NCBI GenBank assembly: GCA_943842245.1
Contig: CALTAJ010000002.1
Span: forward strand, 335,596-399,595
Length of the DNA: 64,000 nucleotides
Direction: 5' to 3'
Source of the DNA: an uncultured Flavobacteriaceae bacterium
GTDB taxonomy: Bacteria > Bacteroidota > Bacteroidia > Flavobacteriales > Flavobacteriaceae
Part shown: positions 26,884-34,268 of the stretch, one piece after another
Layout of the letters: the number at the start of each line of letters is the position of its first letter
How positions within the stretch are numbered: the first letter of the stretch is position 1
Program-made: the position numbers and the translations under genes
Notes under the pieces: generated by a model
Database searches by the model: none
What the model was told of the DNA's origin: nothing
The model's input: only the letters and a program-made list of their open reading frames with translations

Positions 26884-26896
26884 ACTTGGAAGGGTT
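26873..26896 (-). terminator. Terminator of the NTF2-like gene at 26902
   Basis: On the minus strand AACCCTTCC and GGAGGGTT form a stem with one bulged base and an AAGT loop, followed by TTTTT. It belongs to the same CCTCC/GGAGG terminator type as the other units. Confidence 0.65.
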
Positions 26897-26901
26897 ATTT
26901 T

Positions 26902-27468
26902 TTACTTCTTATTTTTTAAATATTCATCTATTTGAACTTGAATTGAACTAGGATCGAACCATTCATTTAATGCAACAACTTTTCCATCTTTATTAAATTG
27001 CTGTATTGCATAAAACTTCAAATGGAAAGGAGCCCCTGATTCTTTGTGATTTCCTGACCAGACTCCATAAATTCTGATTGCATCAGGAGATGAATTTGTA
27101 TTCCCTGTATCTGAAAAAATTGATCCAGCCCAGTAAGCACCGTCATCACCAATGACTGCACCTCCTGGAGTAAATTTTAAATTCTCAAAATTATCCATAT
27201 AATTTTTTGCTGCTTCTTTCAATTCCGCTTTACCGAGTATTTGATTGTTATTCCAATTTGGAGGACTCCATTTAACTGAATCAGAATATAATTCTAAAAA
27301 AAGATTTATGTCTTTATTTACGACTCCTCCAACATGATGTTTTTCAAATGCCTTCCAATTTTTTTCAAATTGAATTTCACCTTTTTTTAAACTATCATTT
27401 TTATTAGTTAATCCATTACATCCTAAAGTCATAACTAGTAATGGCAGTAAAAGAAAATAATATTTCAT
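26902..27468 (-). CDS. NTF2/SnoaL-like lipoprotein of unknown function
   Basis: 188 residues with lipoprotein signal (LGC, Cys17). The mature part is a single NTF2-like domain: WKAFEKHHVGGVVNKDINLFLELYSDSVKWSPPNW, then YMDNFENLKF, IRIYGVWSGNHKESGAPFHLKFYAIQQFNKDGKVVALNEWFD. The hydrophobic cone and the late tryptophan fit the SnoaL/ketosteroid-isomerase-like fold. Such domains either bind or isomerise small molecules, but no catalytic dyad is clear. It is related to the N-terminal domain of the protein at 24287. It forms its own unit with a promoter-like box at 27497 and a terminator. Confidence 0.72.
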   Translation of the reverse strand: MKYYFLLLPLLVMTLGCNGLTNKNDSLKKGEIQFEKNWKAFEKHHVGGVVNKDINLFLELYSDSVKWSPPNWNNNQILGKAELKEAAKNYMDNFENLKFTPGGAVIGDDGAYWAGSIFSDTGNTNSSPDAIRIYGVWSGNHKESGAPFHLKFYAIQQFNKDGKVVALNEWFDPSSIQVQIDEYLKNKK

Positions 27469-27496
27469 AGTAATTAGTTTACGATTAATAATACTC

Positions 27497-27504
27497 CTAA
27501 GATA
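27497..27504 (-). promoter_or_regulatory. Shared TATCTTAG promoter-like box, gene at 26902
   Basis: TATCTTAG on the minus strand with its far end 36 bases before the start codon, followed by GAGTATTATTAATCG. The position and leader match those of the genes at 24287 and 31062. Confidence 0.55.
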
Positions 27505-27541
27505 TAGAGAATGGATTACATATCAAATCACACATGCTCGC

Positions 27542-27613
27542 TTCAATATAAAAACTGTTTTCTAAAACCCATGCCCCTGTGTTTTGGATTTTGGATGCCT
27601 TAAAAGTTTTGAG
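27542..27613. repeat. Repeat family B, copy 1
   Basis: About 70 bases beginning TTCAATATAAAAACTG, with the core TTTCTAAAACCCATGCCCCT, then TTTTGGAT and a GTTTTGAG end. The core is identical in the copies at 31589 and 32567. It lies in the upstream region of the NTF2-like gene at 26902. Similarity to copy 2 extends further, into the start region of the flanking genes. Confidence 0.7.
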
Positions 27614-27895
27614 AATTGAAATTCCAACAGTGTCAATAACCACTGTTAAAATTGTCCAATTTATTCTTATAAAAACCATTAAGAACTATCTATTTTCTCA
27701 AATAGTGTCACTTGAGTGTCACTTTGAAAATGCATATTTTTCCTTAAACCCTATAATTATTGGCTTAACAAAGAAAGGGACAAATACTTATAGAATATAT
27801 GGAGTTATAATCTCTTTACTGACTTTACCTTACTTAAGTCAATAAAATCAATACTATTTTAACTTTTTACTTCTAGTACCTGACTCTATATCGAT

Positions 27896-29497
27896 CTAAG
27901 AAATTTTTGAAACACTTTCAATTTGTGTTTGGCGGAAATTATCAATTGCAACAAAATAGTCTGGGTCTTCAAGCAGATTTACATCACAAATTTTTTCAGC
28001 TCTTTTAATAAGTTTAACACAGTCAAAAGAAAGGTGTCTTAAATGAATATTTTTTCCGATTTTAAGATAGCGTTCAGTTAATTTATTAATACATTCAATT
28101 GCTGATTGATCTACTATACGAGATTCCTTAAAGTCAATAACTACTTCGTCGGGATCATTTTTTGGATCAAATTTACTGTTGAATAATTCAATACAGCCAA
28201 AAAAGAGTGGTCCGTATATTTCATAATGCTTTACACCGTGTTTATCAATATGCTTACGAGCACGAATACGTTTTGCATTTTCCCAAGCAAAAACTAAGGA
28301 TGAAACTATAACACCTATTAAAACCGCTATAGCCAAATCAAAAAATACAGTTAATAAAGTGACTAATACAATTACAATGACATCCGCTTTAGGAACTTTA
28401 TTCCAAACTTTAAAAGTGCTCCATGCAAAGGTTCCAATCACAACCATAAACATAACTCCAACCAGAGCTGCTATAGGAACTTGCTCAATAAAACCAGAAC
28501 CGAATAATATAAAAATTAAAAGAGTTATTGAAGCAACAATGCCTGACAAACGTCCACGACCACCTGATTTTATGTTGATTATACTTTGACCAATCATAGC
28601 ACAACCACCCATCCCCCCAAATAAACCATTTACAAAATTTCCTGCTCCTTGAGCTATACACTCACGATTTCCGCTACCATGAGAATCAGTCAGTTCGTCT
28701 ATTAGGTTTAACGTCATAAGGGATTCAATCAATCCTATAGCGGCTAAAATTAAAGCATATGGCGCAATAAAAAAGAATGTTTTTAAAGATATAGGTATAG
28801 AAGGAATGTGAAAACTTGGCAGACCAGCTTTGATCCCTTCGCCACCATTAGCTTGAATAAAAGACATAACTGTTTCTGTTTCAAGATCTCCAAAAACGAC
28901 TACGGCGGTGACTAATAATATGGCTATCAAAGCCGCAGGAATTTTTTTAGTAAACATAGGTAAAAGGATCATTATTAACATTGTAATTCCGACAAGACCA
29001 GTCATAAGATATAAGGGTTTTCCAAGAATCCATTCTCCCTGAGTTTTAAACATACCTAATTGAGAAATAAAGATTACAATTGCTAATCCGTTTACAAAAC
29101 CCATCATGACTGAATGCGGAATCATTCGAACAAACTTTCCCATTCGAAGAGCCCCTGCACAAATTTGAATAATTCCAACCAGTAAAAGTGTAATAAATAA
29201 ATACTGTAAGCCAGCACTATCACTATTCCCTAGTTCATTGCCTTCTTTCACTATGTTAACCATGACTACAGCCATAGCTCCAGTAGCTCCCGAAATCATA
29301 CCAGGTCTTCCTCCAAAAGTAGCAGTAATTAAACCCATCATAAAAGCTCCGTAAAGTCCTACAATCGGAGAAATTCCTGCAACAAATGCAAAAGCTACAG
29401 CCTCAGGGACCAATGCAAGTGCAACTGTTATACCTGACAATAAATCGTTTTTTATACTTCCTCCTGTAGACTTATCTACTAACTGAAATGCATTCAA
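27896..29497 (-). CDS. SulP-family anion transporter with STAS domain
   Basis: 533 residues. The membrane part (residues about 15-410) has 10-12 segments with the family signature LVPEAVAFAFVAGISPIVGLYGAF, GRPGMISGATGAMAVV, and NGLFGGMGGCAMIGQS. A C-terminal STAS domain (about 425-520) includes KHYEIYGPLFFGCIELF and VVIDFKESRIVDQSAIECI, with the expected Ser near the end of the second block. SulP proteins carry sulfate, bicarbonate or related anions, driven by sodium or proton. The subgroup is common in marine bacteria; whether it carries sulfate or bicarbonate is not decidable here. Being near a sulfatase fits export or uptake of sulfate, but they are separate transcription units. Confidence 0.88.
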   Translation of the reverse strand: MNAFQLVDKSTGGSIKNDLLSGITVALALVPEAVAFAFVAGISPIVGLYGAFMMGLITATFGGRPGMISGATGAMAVVMVNIVKEGNELGNSDSAGLQYLFITLLLVGIIQICAGALRMGKFVRMIPHSVMMGFVNGLAIVIFISQLGMFKTQGEWILGKPLYLMTGLVGITMLIMILLPMFTKKIPAALIAILLVTAVVVFGDLETETVMSFIQANGGEGIKAGLPSFHIPSIPISLKTFFFIAPYALILAAIGLIESLMTLNLIDELTDSHGSGNRECIAQGAGNFVNGLFGGMGGCAMIGQSIINIKSGGRGRLSGIVASITLLIFILFGSGFIEQVPIAALVGVMFMVVIGTFAWSTFKVWNKVPKADVIVIVLVTLLTVFFDLAIAVLIGVIVSSLVFAWENAKRIRARKHIDKHGVKHYEIYGPLFFGCIELFNSKFDPKNDPDEVVIDFKESRIVDQSAIECINKLTERYLKIGKNIHLRHLSFDCVKLIKRAEKICDVNLLEDPDYFVAIDNFRQTQIESVSKIS

Positions 29498-29521
29498 AAT
29501 ATAGTTTTAAAAATGAAAGTG

Positions 29522-29550
29522 CAAAATTACAGTAATTAATTAAATTCAAA
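29522..29550 (-). promoter_or_regulatory. Promoter of the SulP transporter gene
   Basis: On the minus strand TTTG is followed after 17 bases by TAATTTTG, a full match to the flavobacterial -33/-7 consensus. The -7 box ends 25 bases before the start codon. This is the best promoter match in the window. Confidence 0.75.
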
Positions 29551-29645
29551 GTCTTGAAGTTTAAAAAACAAAGATTATTTTCTTTTAATTGTATTCATAT
29601 TTTGATTTTATTTTATGTCCTAAACTTTAAGTTGATTAAGACAAA

Positions 29646-29767
29646 AAGTATCCACAGAAACCCTTAACAAACAACCCCCCCATTTTGTCACAAGGAAATA
29701 TTAGGTTAAGGCAATGATATCAATGGATTAGAAGGGATTTGGATTGTATCCATTGGTGGAGAAAAAC
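29646..29767. repeat. Repeat family A, copy 3
   Basis: About 122 bases with the left half of the copy 1/5 subtype (TATCCACAGAAACCCTTAAC, CCCCCCATTTTGTC) and the common right half. It has two inverted pairs: CCTTAAC / GTTAAGG (7 bases, 36 apart) and CAATGGAT / ATCCATTG (8 bases, 19 apart). It lies between the DUF1996 gene and the SulP promoter. Confidence 0.75.
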
Positions 29768-29815
29768 CTGCACTGAATAAAAAGGCTTATTCATATAAAA
29801 TACTCGTTATTTCAT

Positions 29816-30872
29816 TCAATCGTCTCCGTTTTGGGTTGTTACAACCTCTTGAAGTCGTGTACCGTCTCCAAGAAGACCAACGTCGCAATCATATCCGGGG
29901 TTGATACAATTATTGATGATAAGATCCATAATTTCTGAATCCCATCCGTTCATCCAATCTCCATGCAAAGATGAACCGTTTGGATGTAATTCCTTCATAT
30001 CTGAAGAGAGATACCAGGTGTCAGATGGTCCTGTCGAATTAGTGACCATAACGGCGAACTTATAGGAAATTTCTGGTATTGCTATGGGATGTGAATCTGG
30101 ACATCTCCCTGTTCCTGTGAATGGTGTCTCTGCCGGTATTGGGTAAGACATGTGGCTGCGCTTATCGTCTGAGGTCAGATTAACCCCATCCCAACACTGA
30201 GGAAATACAACTCGAAACTCCAGCAAGTCGCCTACTTGACATTTGGGCAAGTATGGTACATGGTCCATTGGGTCGCCCTCATCAAATTGAGGAAGTGGAG
30301 CCTCCCAACTTTCGCAACGATACTTTGCGCTTACAACATCTTGCGGTTGAGACATGTCATGACCTGAAATCATTACAAGTCCTTCTGGCGGAGCTTGGAT
30401 GATATCACCAGGTAAGTGATAGCCACTCTTGTAATAGAAGAGTACTTCCTTGTATTCCAATCGCGTTCCGTCCGCTGAAAAAAGTGCAGGAACCCAATAA
30501 GCAGACTGGTTTAGTGCGATACCCTCACAGGTTGATGGTTCTGTTGCATTTTCTATCATATCTATGGTTGTATTGGCATCCGTCTTTTTGAATCCAAAGA
30601 AAACATGCTGATGGGCAGCACCAGCCTGACCAGGGTGAACAAGTGGATCATCATTGTTTACATGAGATTCCTCGCAGTGTGTGCGGAAATTCCCAGTTCC
30701 ATCTCCGTTAATGTAAATATTTTCATTAGAAAGAATCCTGCCAGGCTGTAATTCACTTAGGGGAGGAGGACTGGTCTTCACGAGGTCGCTATCGTCTTCT
30801 TCTGTAGAACAGCCATAAAGGATTAGGAATGCTGTTAGTGATAATACTAAAGGGTAGACTTAGTTTTTTCAT
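29816..30872 (-). CDS. DUF1996 lipoprotein with a frameshift in its signal peptide
   Basis: The intact frame from GTG at 30781 encodes 321 residues of a DUF1996 domain: AAHQHVFFGF, SAYWVPALFSADG, YYKSGYHLPGDI, MISGHD, RVVFPQCWDGVNL, RSHMSYP and CPDSHPIAIPEISYK. Further upstream the same frame continues through a lipoprotein signal (SLTAFLILYGCSTEEDD), but the only fitting start, ATG at 30872, is in another frame. Removing one base from the AAA at 30849-30851 joins them into a normal signal peptide. This is either a real inactivating change, a sequence error, or use of the internal GTG giving a cytoplasmic protein. The gene is richer in G+C than its neighbours. DUF1996 is best known from fungi and actinobacteria, so transfer is likely. 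Function unknown. Confidence 0.75.
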
Positions 30873-30905
30873 TATTGTAAGGTATGGAGATTAGGTAAAA
30901 ATCCA

Positions 30906-31031
30906 ACCAAACATACACACTTTCCCCAAACAACTCCCCCCTAAATCCACTACACAAGAATCTTTCGTAAAGGCAATGATATCAATGGATTAGAAAGGAT
31001 TTGGATTGGAGGCATTGGTGTAAAAGGAAAA
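30906..31031. repeat. Repeat family A, copy 4
   Basis: About 126 bases, subtype of copy 2 on the left (TTTCCCCAAACAACTCCCCC) and common right half (GGCAATGATATCAATGGATT). The end differs (GGAGGCATTGGTG instead of GTATCCATTGGTG), which weakens the inner hairpin to 5 bases. It lies between the terminator of the gene at 31062 and the start of the DUF1996 gene. Confidence 0.75.
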
Positions 31032-31032
31032 C

Positions 31033-31047
31033 CCTCCGCTTGGGAGG
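31033..31047 (-). terminator. Short terminator of the membrane-protein gene at 31062
   Basis: CCTCC / GGAGG 5-base stem with a 5-base loop, followed on the minus strand by GTTTTCC. Weak, but of the same type and position as the other terminators in this block. Confidence 0.55.
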
Positions 31048-31061
31048 ATTATTAAACAATC

Positions 31062-31517
31062 TTAGCTACCTATTTTCTTTTTTGACATTCTAACTAACAC
31101 TACAATAGGTAATATTCCCAAAACAGCATGCATAATCATTGGATAAACCCTCATACTTTCCGTCATTCCTTCTGGCATATTTGTGTCATATTTGACAAGA
31201 AATATTGCAATAAAATTAATTGCACTAAGTGAAAAAAGAGTTCTCATAACAAAAGATTTAACTAACGGAGCAGCTTCATTATTGATATTATAATCAGCAA
31301 TATTTTTTTTTGCTGGAAAAGATAAGATTGCTAAAACTAAAAATAATGCCAGAGAGGTTAATGCTTGATAAGGATCTTCACTAAATGTCGGGATAAAAGA
31401 AGTAATAGCAAGTAAAGAAAAGAGAAAATAACCAAGCATAAAGTAAAACCTTTTAAGGGTAATAGCTCCGTAGATGCTGATTGATGAAATTAGAATTGCA
31501 ACGATAAGAATTTCCAT
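31062..31517 (-). CDS. Small membrane protein of unknown function
   Basis: 151 residues with four or five membrane segments: EILIVAILISSISIYGAITL, FMLGYFLFSLLAITSF, LALFLVLAILSF, LFSLSAINFIAIFLV and HAVLGILPIVVLV. The segment between the third and fourth holds charged residues (KKNIADYNINNE). No motif points to an activity. The gene forms a unit on its own, with a promoter-like box at 31545 and a terminator, and is flanked by repeats A and B. Confidence 0.65.
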   Translation of the reverse strand: MEILIVAILISSISIYGAITLKRFYFMLGYFLFSLLAITSFIPTFSEDPYQALTSLALFLVLAILSFPAKKNIADYNINNEAAPLVKSFVMRTLFSLSAINFIAIFLVKYDTNMPEGMTESMRVYPMIMHAVLGILPIVVLVRMSKKKIGS

Positions 31518-31544
31518 TGTTTTTGATTTATGGTTAATAATACC

Positions 31545-31552
31545 CTAAGATA
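31545..31552 (-). promoter_or_regulatory. Shared TATCTTAG promoter-like box, gene at 31062
   Basis: TATCTTAG on the minus strand with its far end 35 bases before the start codon, followed by GGTATTATTAACCATAAATC. Same layout as before the genes at 24287 and 26902. Confidence 0.55.
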
Positions 31553-31588
31553 GAAAGATTAGGTTACATATCAAATTCCGTACCCTAT

Positions 31589-31660
31589 TTCAATAGAAAA
31601 ACCGTTTTCTAAAACCCATGCCCCTGTTCTTGGATAAGGAGTGCCTGAGAAGTTTTAGTT
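31589..31660. repeat. Repeat family B, copy 2
   Basis: About 70 bases with the invariant core TTTCTAAAACCCATGCCCCT. It abuts repeat A copy 5 directly, and similarity to copy 1 continues on the other side toward the promoter of the downstream gene (GGTTACATATCAAAT against GATTACATATCAAAT). Confidence 0.7.
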
Positions 31661-31666
31661 TTTCTC

Positions 31667-31797
31667 CCATCACGTATCCACACAAACCCTTAACAAACAA
31701 CCCCCATTTTGTCGTAAGTAAACCTTATCTTAAGGCAATGATATCAATGGATTAGATAGGATTTGGATTTGAGGCATTGGTGTAAAAGGAAAACCCT
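31667..31797. repeat. Repeat family A, copy 5
   Basis: About 131 bases. The left half is of the copy 1 subtype (CACGTATCCACACAAACCCT) and the right end is of the copy 4 subtype (GAGGCATTGGTGTAAAAGG), so it is a mosaic. Its right edge overlaps the stop codon of the small gene at 31796. Confidence 0.75.
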
Positions 31798-31993
31798 AAA
31801 TAATGTCCTCATCCTCTACAGTAACCTCAAACCTTTTATCTCTGGAATCCTTTATTTGAGACCATGGGGAGATGGCATAAGCTTGTTCTACGCATCTATG
31901 CTTTATAATTGCTGAGGTCATGCCAAATCCAACTGGGATCTGGATCTTATTAAACTTTACTCTAATTGTTACTTCTCCTGAAAATACTGCCAT
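31796..31993 (-). CDS. Small protein of unknown function
   Basis: 65 residues from ATG at 31993. The composition is balanced and protein-like, with alternating strand patterns (GEVTIRVKFNKIQIPVGFG, KRFEVTVEDED) and one Trp, so it may be a small soluble beta protein. There is no signal peptide. Its stop codon falls in the end of repeat A copy 5, and no separate terminator is seen, unlike the other units. I do not recognise a family; it could also be a remnant. Confidence 0.45.
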   Translation of the reverse strand: MAVFSGEVTIRVKFNKIQIPVGFGMTSAIIKHRCVEQAYAISPWSQIKDSRDKRFEVTVEDEDII

Positions 31994-32368
31994 AATAATA
32001 GTTTTAGTTAGACATTAATTATGACCAAGATGAATATGATTTCTCGATTATTTTAGACGAGTGTCTCGTATTCTAAACCACCGTGTCTCGAGAGGATCGG
32101 TTGGTACGCATAAGCGTTCTTGATACTTACTCAAAGATAATATAACACTACTTTATGTCCAAATATACTTTAGGAAAACCCAGCCTTTACATTATATGTA
32201 GTTGCATGTTGTTCAGTTACATATGATAATCAACAAGGGTTTAATGTACGGATGTTAGAAATACTGAGGTGATAGGGTATATCTATATCACACAACTAAC
32301 TCTAATTAGAGAAAACGAATCCCTGAAACCCACCCCTCTTTAAGAAAACAAGAAAGGGAAGAAAAGTT
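31994..32368. other. Gene-free stretch between a small gene and the HUH remnant
   Basis: 375 bases without a supported gene. It includes the two GTGTCTCG repeats at 32061-32090. Near 32330 a C-rich AACCCACCCCTC stretch resembles the AACCCCACCCCCC downstream of the full HUH gene at 36183, so the 3' flank of the HUH unit seems to begin there. I see no RNA gene. Confidence 0.5.
32061..32090. repeat. Pair of GTGTCTCG direct repeats with a small hairpin
   Basis: GTGTCTCG occurs at 32061-32068 and 32083-32090, 22 bases apart start to start, about two turns of DNA. ACGAG-TGT-CTCGT around the first copy can form a 5-base hairpin. It could be a protein-binding site, but chance is possible. Confidence 0.35.
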
Positions 32369-32567
32369 TTAGCTTTTAAATACAATGTCATAGTCCACAT
32401 CTTTACCAATGTGCTTAGTTACATACTTACACACTGCTTTACTATCATAGATTGGTTGATAGTCTCCTACTGATACATTTCCCATTCCATACTTCACTTC
32501 CTGATAAGTCATGTCTGTATTAGTGCCAATAAGCATGTGAACGTGTAGGTTGTTGTAATCCCCCTTG
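32369..32567 (-). pseudogene. Truncated copy of the HUH endonuclease gene
   Basis: This stretch encodes residues 66-130 of the protein at 36224-36616, including the HVH motif, the YVTK motif and the same stop codon, with only one amino acid change (Glu108 to Lys). By my count about 16 bases differ and all but one of the changes are silent, so both copies evolved as protein-coding genes before this one lost its first half. The break is at about 32567, exactly where repeat B copy 3 begins. It has no start codon of its own in a useful place. Confidence 0.85.
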
Positions 32568-32639
32568 TTTCAATAGTAAAACTGATTTCTAAAACCCATG
32601 CCCCTTTGTTTGGATTAATACTGTATAGAAACTTTTAAC
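32567..32639. repeat. Repeat family B, copy 3
   Basis: About 70 bases with TTTCAATAGTAAAACTG, the core TTTCTAAAACCCATGCCCCT, and TTTGGATTAAT. It replaces the missing first half of the HUH gene copy, so the repeat edge is also the break point. Confidence 0.7.
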
Positions 32640-32759
32640 TTTTTATATCGCTTCAACTCTTAATAGGTATTTATTTTGTGCTTTTTCCAAGGTTTGTGAC
32701 CAGTGAATCATCTTATTCGTGATTAGGTGGAAGTCAAAAGCTTAGCTTCTTGAGGTTTT

Positions 32760-34262
32760 TTAGTCTACCAAATGATTGTCTTGATTAATTAATTTCATAA
32801 GCTTATGGATGTTAGGCTCTTTATAAATTGCCTCAATCATTTTGGAATACTCTTTTATAAATCGTTTGTTATCAGGTAGGTTGCCAAAAATGTCAGGTAT
32901 TCTTAAAAAGTTAAGACGGTTTTGTTCAGTCTGTTTTGCGTTACGATGAAGTTCTTCTTTTCGTTCATCAATTACGTCGATTTCATTATGGTTTATATCC
33001 ATACGTTTGTCGCTATAATAACACCATGCTGCCAAAATAAATGTCCCATAGCGTATACTCCCTTCAGTAGCTAAATTTTCGAGTATAGTTGGAATTAAGA
33101 ATTTAGGTAATTTTGCAGAACTTTCAGAACAGATTCTTTTTACACCGTCTTTTATATTAGGATTGGCGAATCTTTTTTCTACACTATTTTTATAATCTGT
33201 TAAGTCAATTCCTTCAATTTCGCCTAATTGAGGAGTAACTTCATTGTCCATAAATTGTCTCATGAATGTGGCGAAAATTTTGTCTTCCATACACGCATTG
33301 ATGGTATCATGACCATGAATGGCTCCTGGTATTCCCAAAACGGAATGCCCTGCATTCAACAAACGAATCTTCATTTTTTCGTAAGGGGTAACATCGGGGA
33401 CAAATTGAACTCCAAGTTTTTCGAGAGGAGGTCTCCCATTTGAAAAATTATCTTCGATCACCCATTGAATATAGGGTTCGCAAACAATTGGCCAAGAGTC
33501 TTTTAGTTGATGTTTAGTCTTTAAGAAATCAATTGACGATTGTGGAGTAACAGGTGTTATTCTGTCTACCATAGAGTTTGGAAAACAAACTTCATTTTTT
33601 ATCCAATTGTAAAGGGATGGTTTTTTTTTCTTAATAAAAGACAAGAACATTGAACGCGTTACTGCTCCATTATGTTGAATATTATCGCATGATAAAATAG
33701 TGAATGCAGCTAAACCGTCGTTTCGTCGTTTATCTAATGCTGCAGCCAAATAACCAAAAACCGTTTTTGGATTATTTGGGTATTGAAGATCATGTTGAAT
33801 ATCGGAATTATCAAAATCAAATGCACCAGTATTCGGATTGAAATTATAACCTCCTTCTGTAATAGTTAATGAAACAATTTTGGTTTCAGCATGCGCCATG
33901 CGATCAATTGCCAAATCGGGTGTTTCAAAAGCGAAAATATAATCTACTATAGATCCTATAACTTCACAGGTTTCGTGTCCTTCTGGATGCTGTGTAATGA
34001 GAGTATAGAGGCAATCTTGTTGCTCTAATATAGTAGCCATTTTCCGGTCCCCTTCTCGTAAACCGATACCACAGATTCCCCATTCAGAATTTTGAGCATC
34101 TCCAAGTAATTGATGGATATAATAAGCCTGATGTGATCGATGAAACCCACCAACTCCTAAATGAACGATGCCTGACTTGACCAAATCCCTTTCATAGGTT
34201 GGGCAAGGAAGTTGGGACGCAATGGAGTTTATGTTTTGCTGTTTTAATTGAATTATACTCAT
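32760..34262 (-). CDS. Mannitol dehydrogenase family protein (mannitol 2-dehydrogenase-like)
   Basis: 500 residues, the normal length of the polyol-specific long-chain dehydrogenases. Visible are the N-terminal nucleotide-binding start (SGIVHLGVGGFHRSHQAYY), the TITEGGYN block, VDRITPVTP, and the catalytic K-x4-N-x2-H signature in MKIRLLNAGHSVLG near residue 300. The family oxidises mannitol to fructose or reduces fructuronate/tagaturonate; the sequence fits mannitol 2-dehydrogenase well, but uronate reductases share most motifs. It follows the NCS1-like permease by 6 bases, so they are one operon. Mannitol is abundant in brown algae, which suits a marine host. No fructokinase is seen in the window. 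Confidence 0.85.
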   Translation of the reverse strand: MSIIQLKQQNINSIASQLPCPTYERDLVKSGIVHLGVGGFHRSHQAYYIHQLLGDAQNSEWGICGIGLREGDRKMATILEQQDCLYTLITQHPEGHETCEVIGSIVDYIFAFETPDLAIDRMAHAETKIVSLTITEGGYNFNPNTGAFDFDNSDIQHDLQYPNNPKTVFGYLAAALDKRRNDGLAAFTILSCDNIQHNGAVTRSMFLSFIKKKKPSLYNWIKNEVCFPNSMVDRITPVTPQSSIDFLKTKHQLKDSWPIVCEPYIQWVIEDNFSNGRPPLEKLGVQFVPDVTPYEKMKIRLLNAGHSVLGIPGAIHGHDTINACMEDKIFATFMRQFMDNEVTPQLGEIEGIDLTDYKNSVEKRFANPNIKDGVKRICSESSAKLPKFLIPTILENLATEGSIRYGTFILAAWCYYSDKRMDINHNEIDVIDERKEELHRNAKQTEQNRLNFLRIPDIFGNLPDNKRFIKEYSKMIEAIYKEPNIHKLMKLINQDNHLVD

Positions 34263-34268
34263 TGTATC

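Larger units (their letters stand above)
27469..27895. other. Gene-free stretch with a promoter, a leader and repeat B copy 1
   Basis: 427 bases without a supported gene. It holds the start region of the gene at 26902 (TATCTTAG at 27497-27504) and repeat B copy 1 (27542-27613). Short open frames here are AT-rich and have no protein-like pattern. From about 27615 to the SulP stop codon I see nothing recognisable. Confidence 0.6.

Noticed and set aside
27579..27845. Plus-strand open frame of 88 codons
   Set aside because: It lies antisense to the start region and repeat B, is AT-rich, and shows no domain pattern or promoter.
24122..31797. CRISPR array or classical integron as explanation of repeat A
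   Set aside because: Spacing is in kilobases with genes between, no cas genes are seen, there is no integrase, and attC core sites could not be found.
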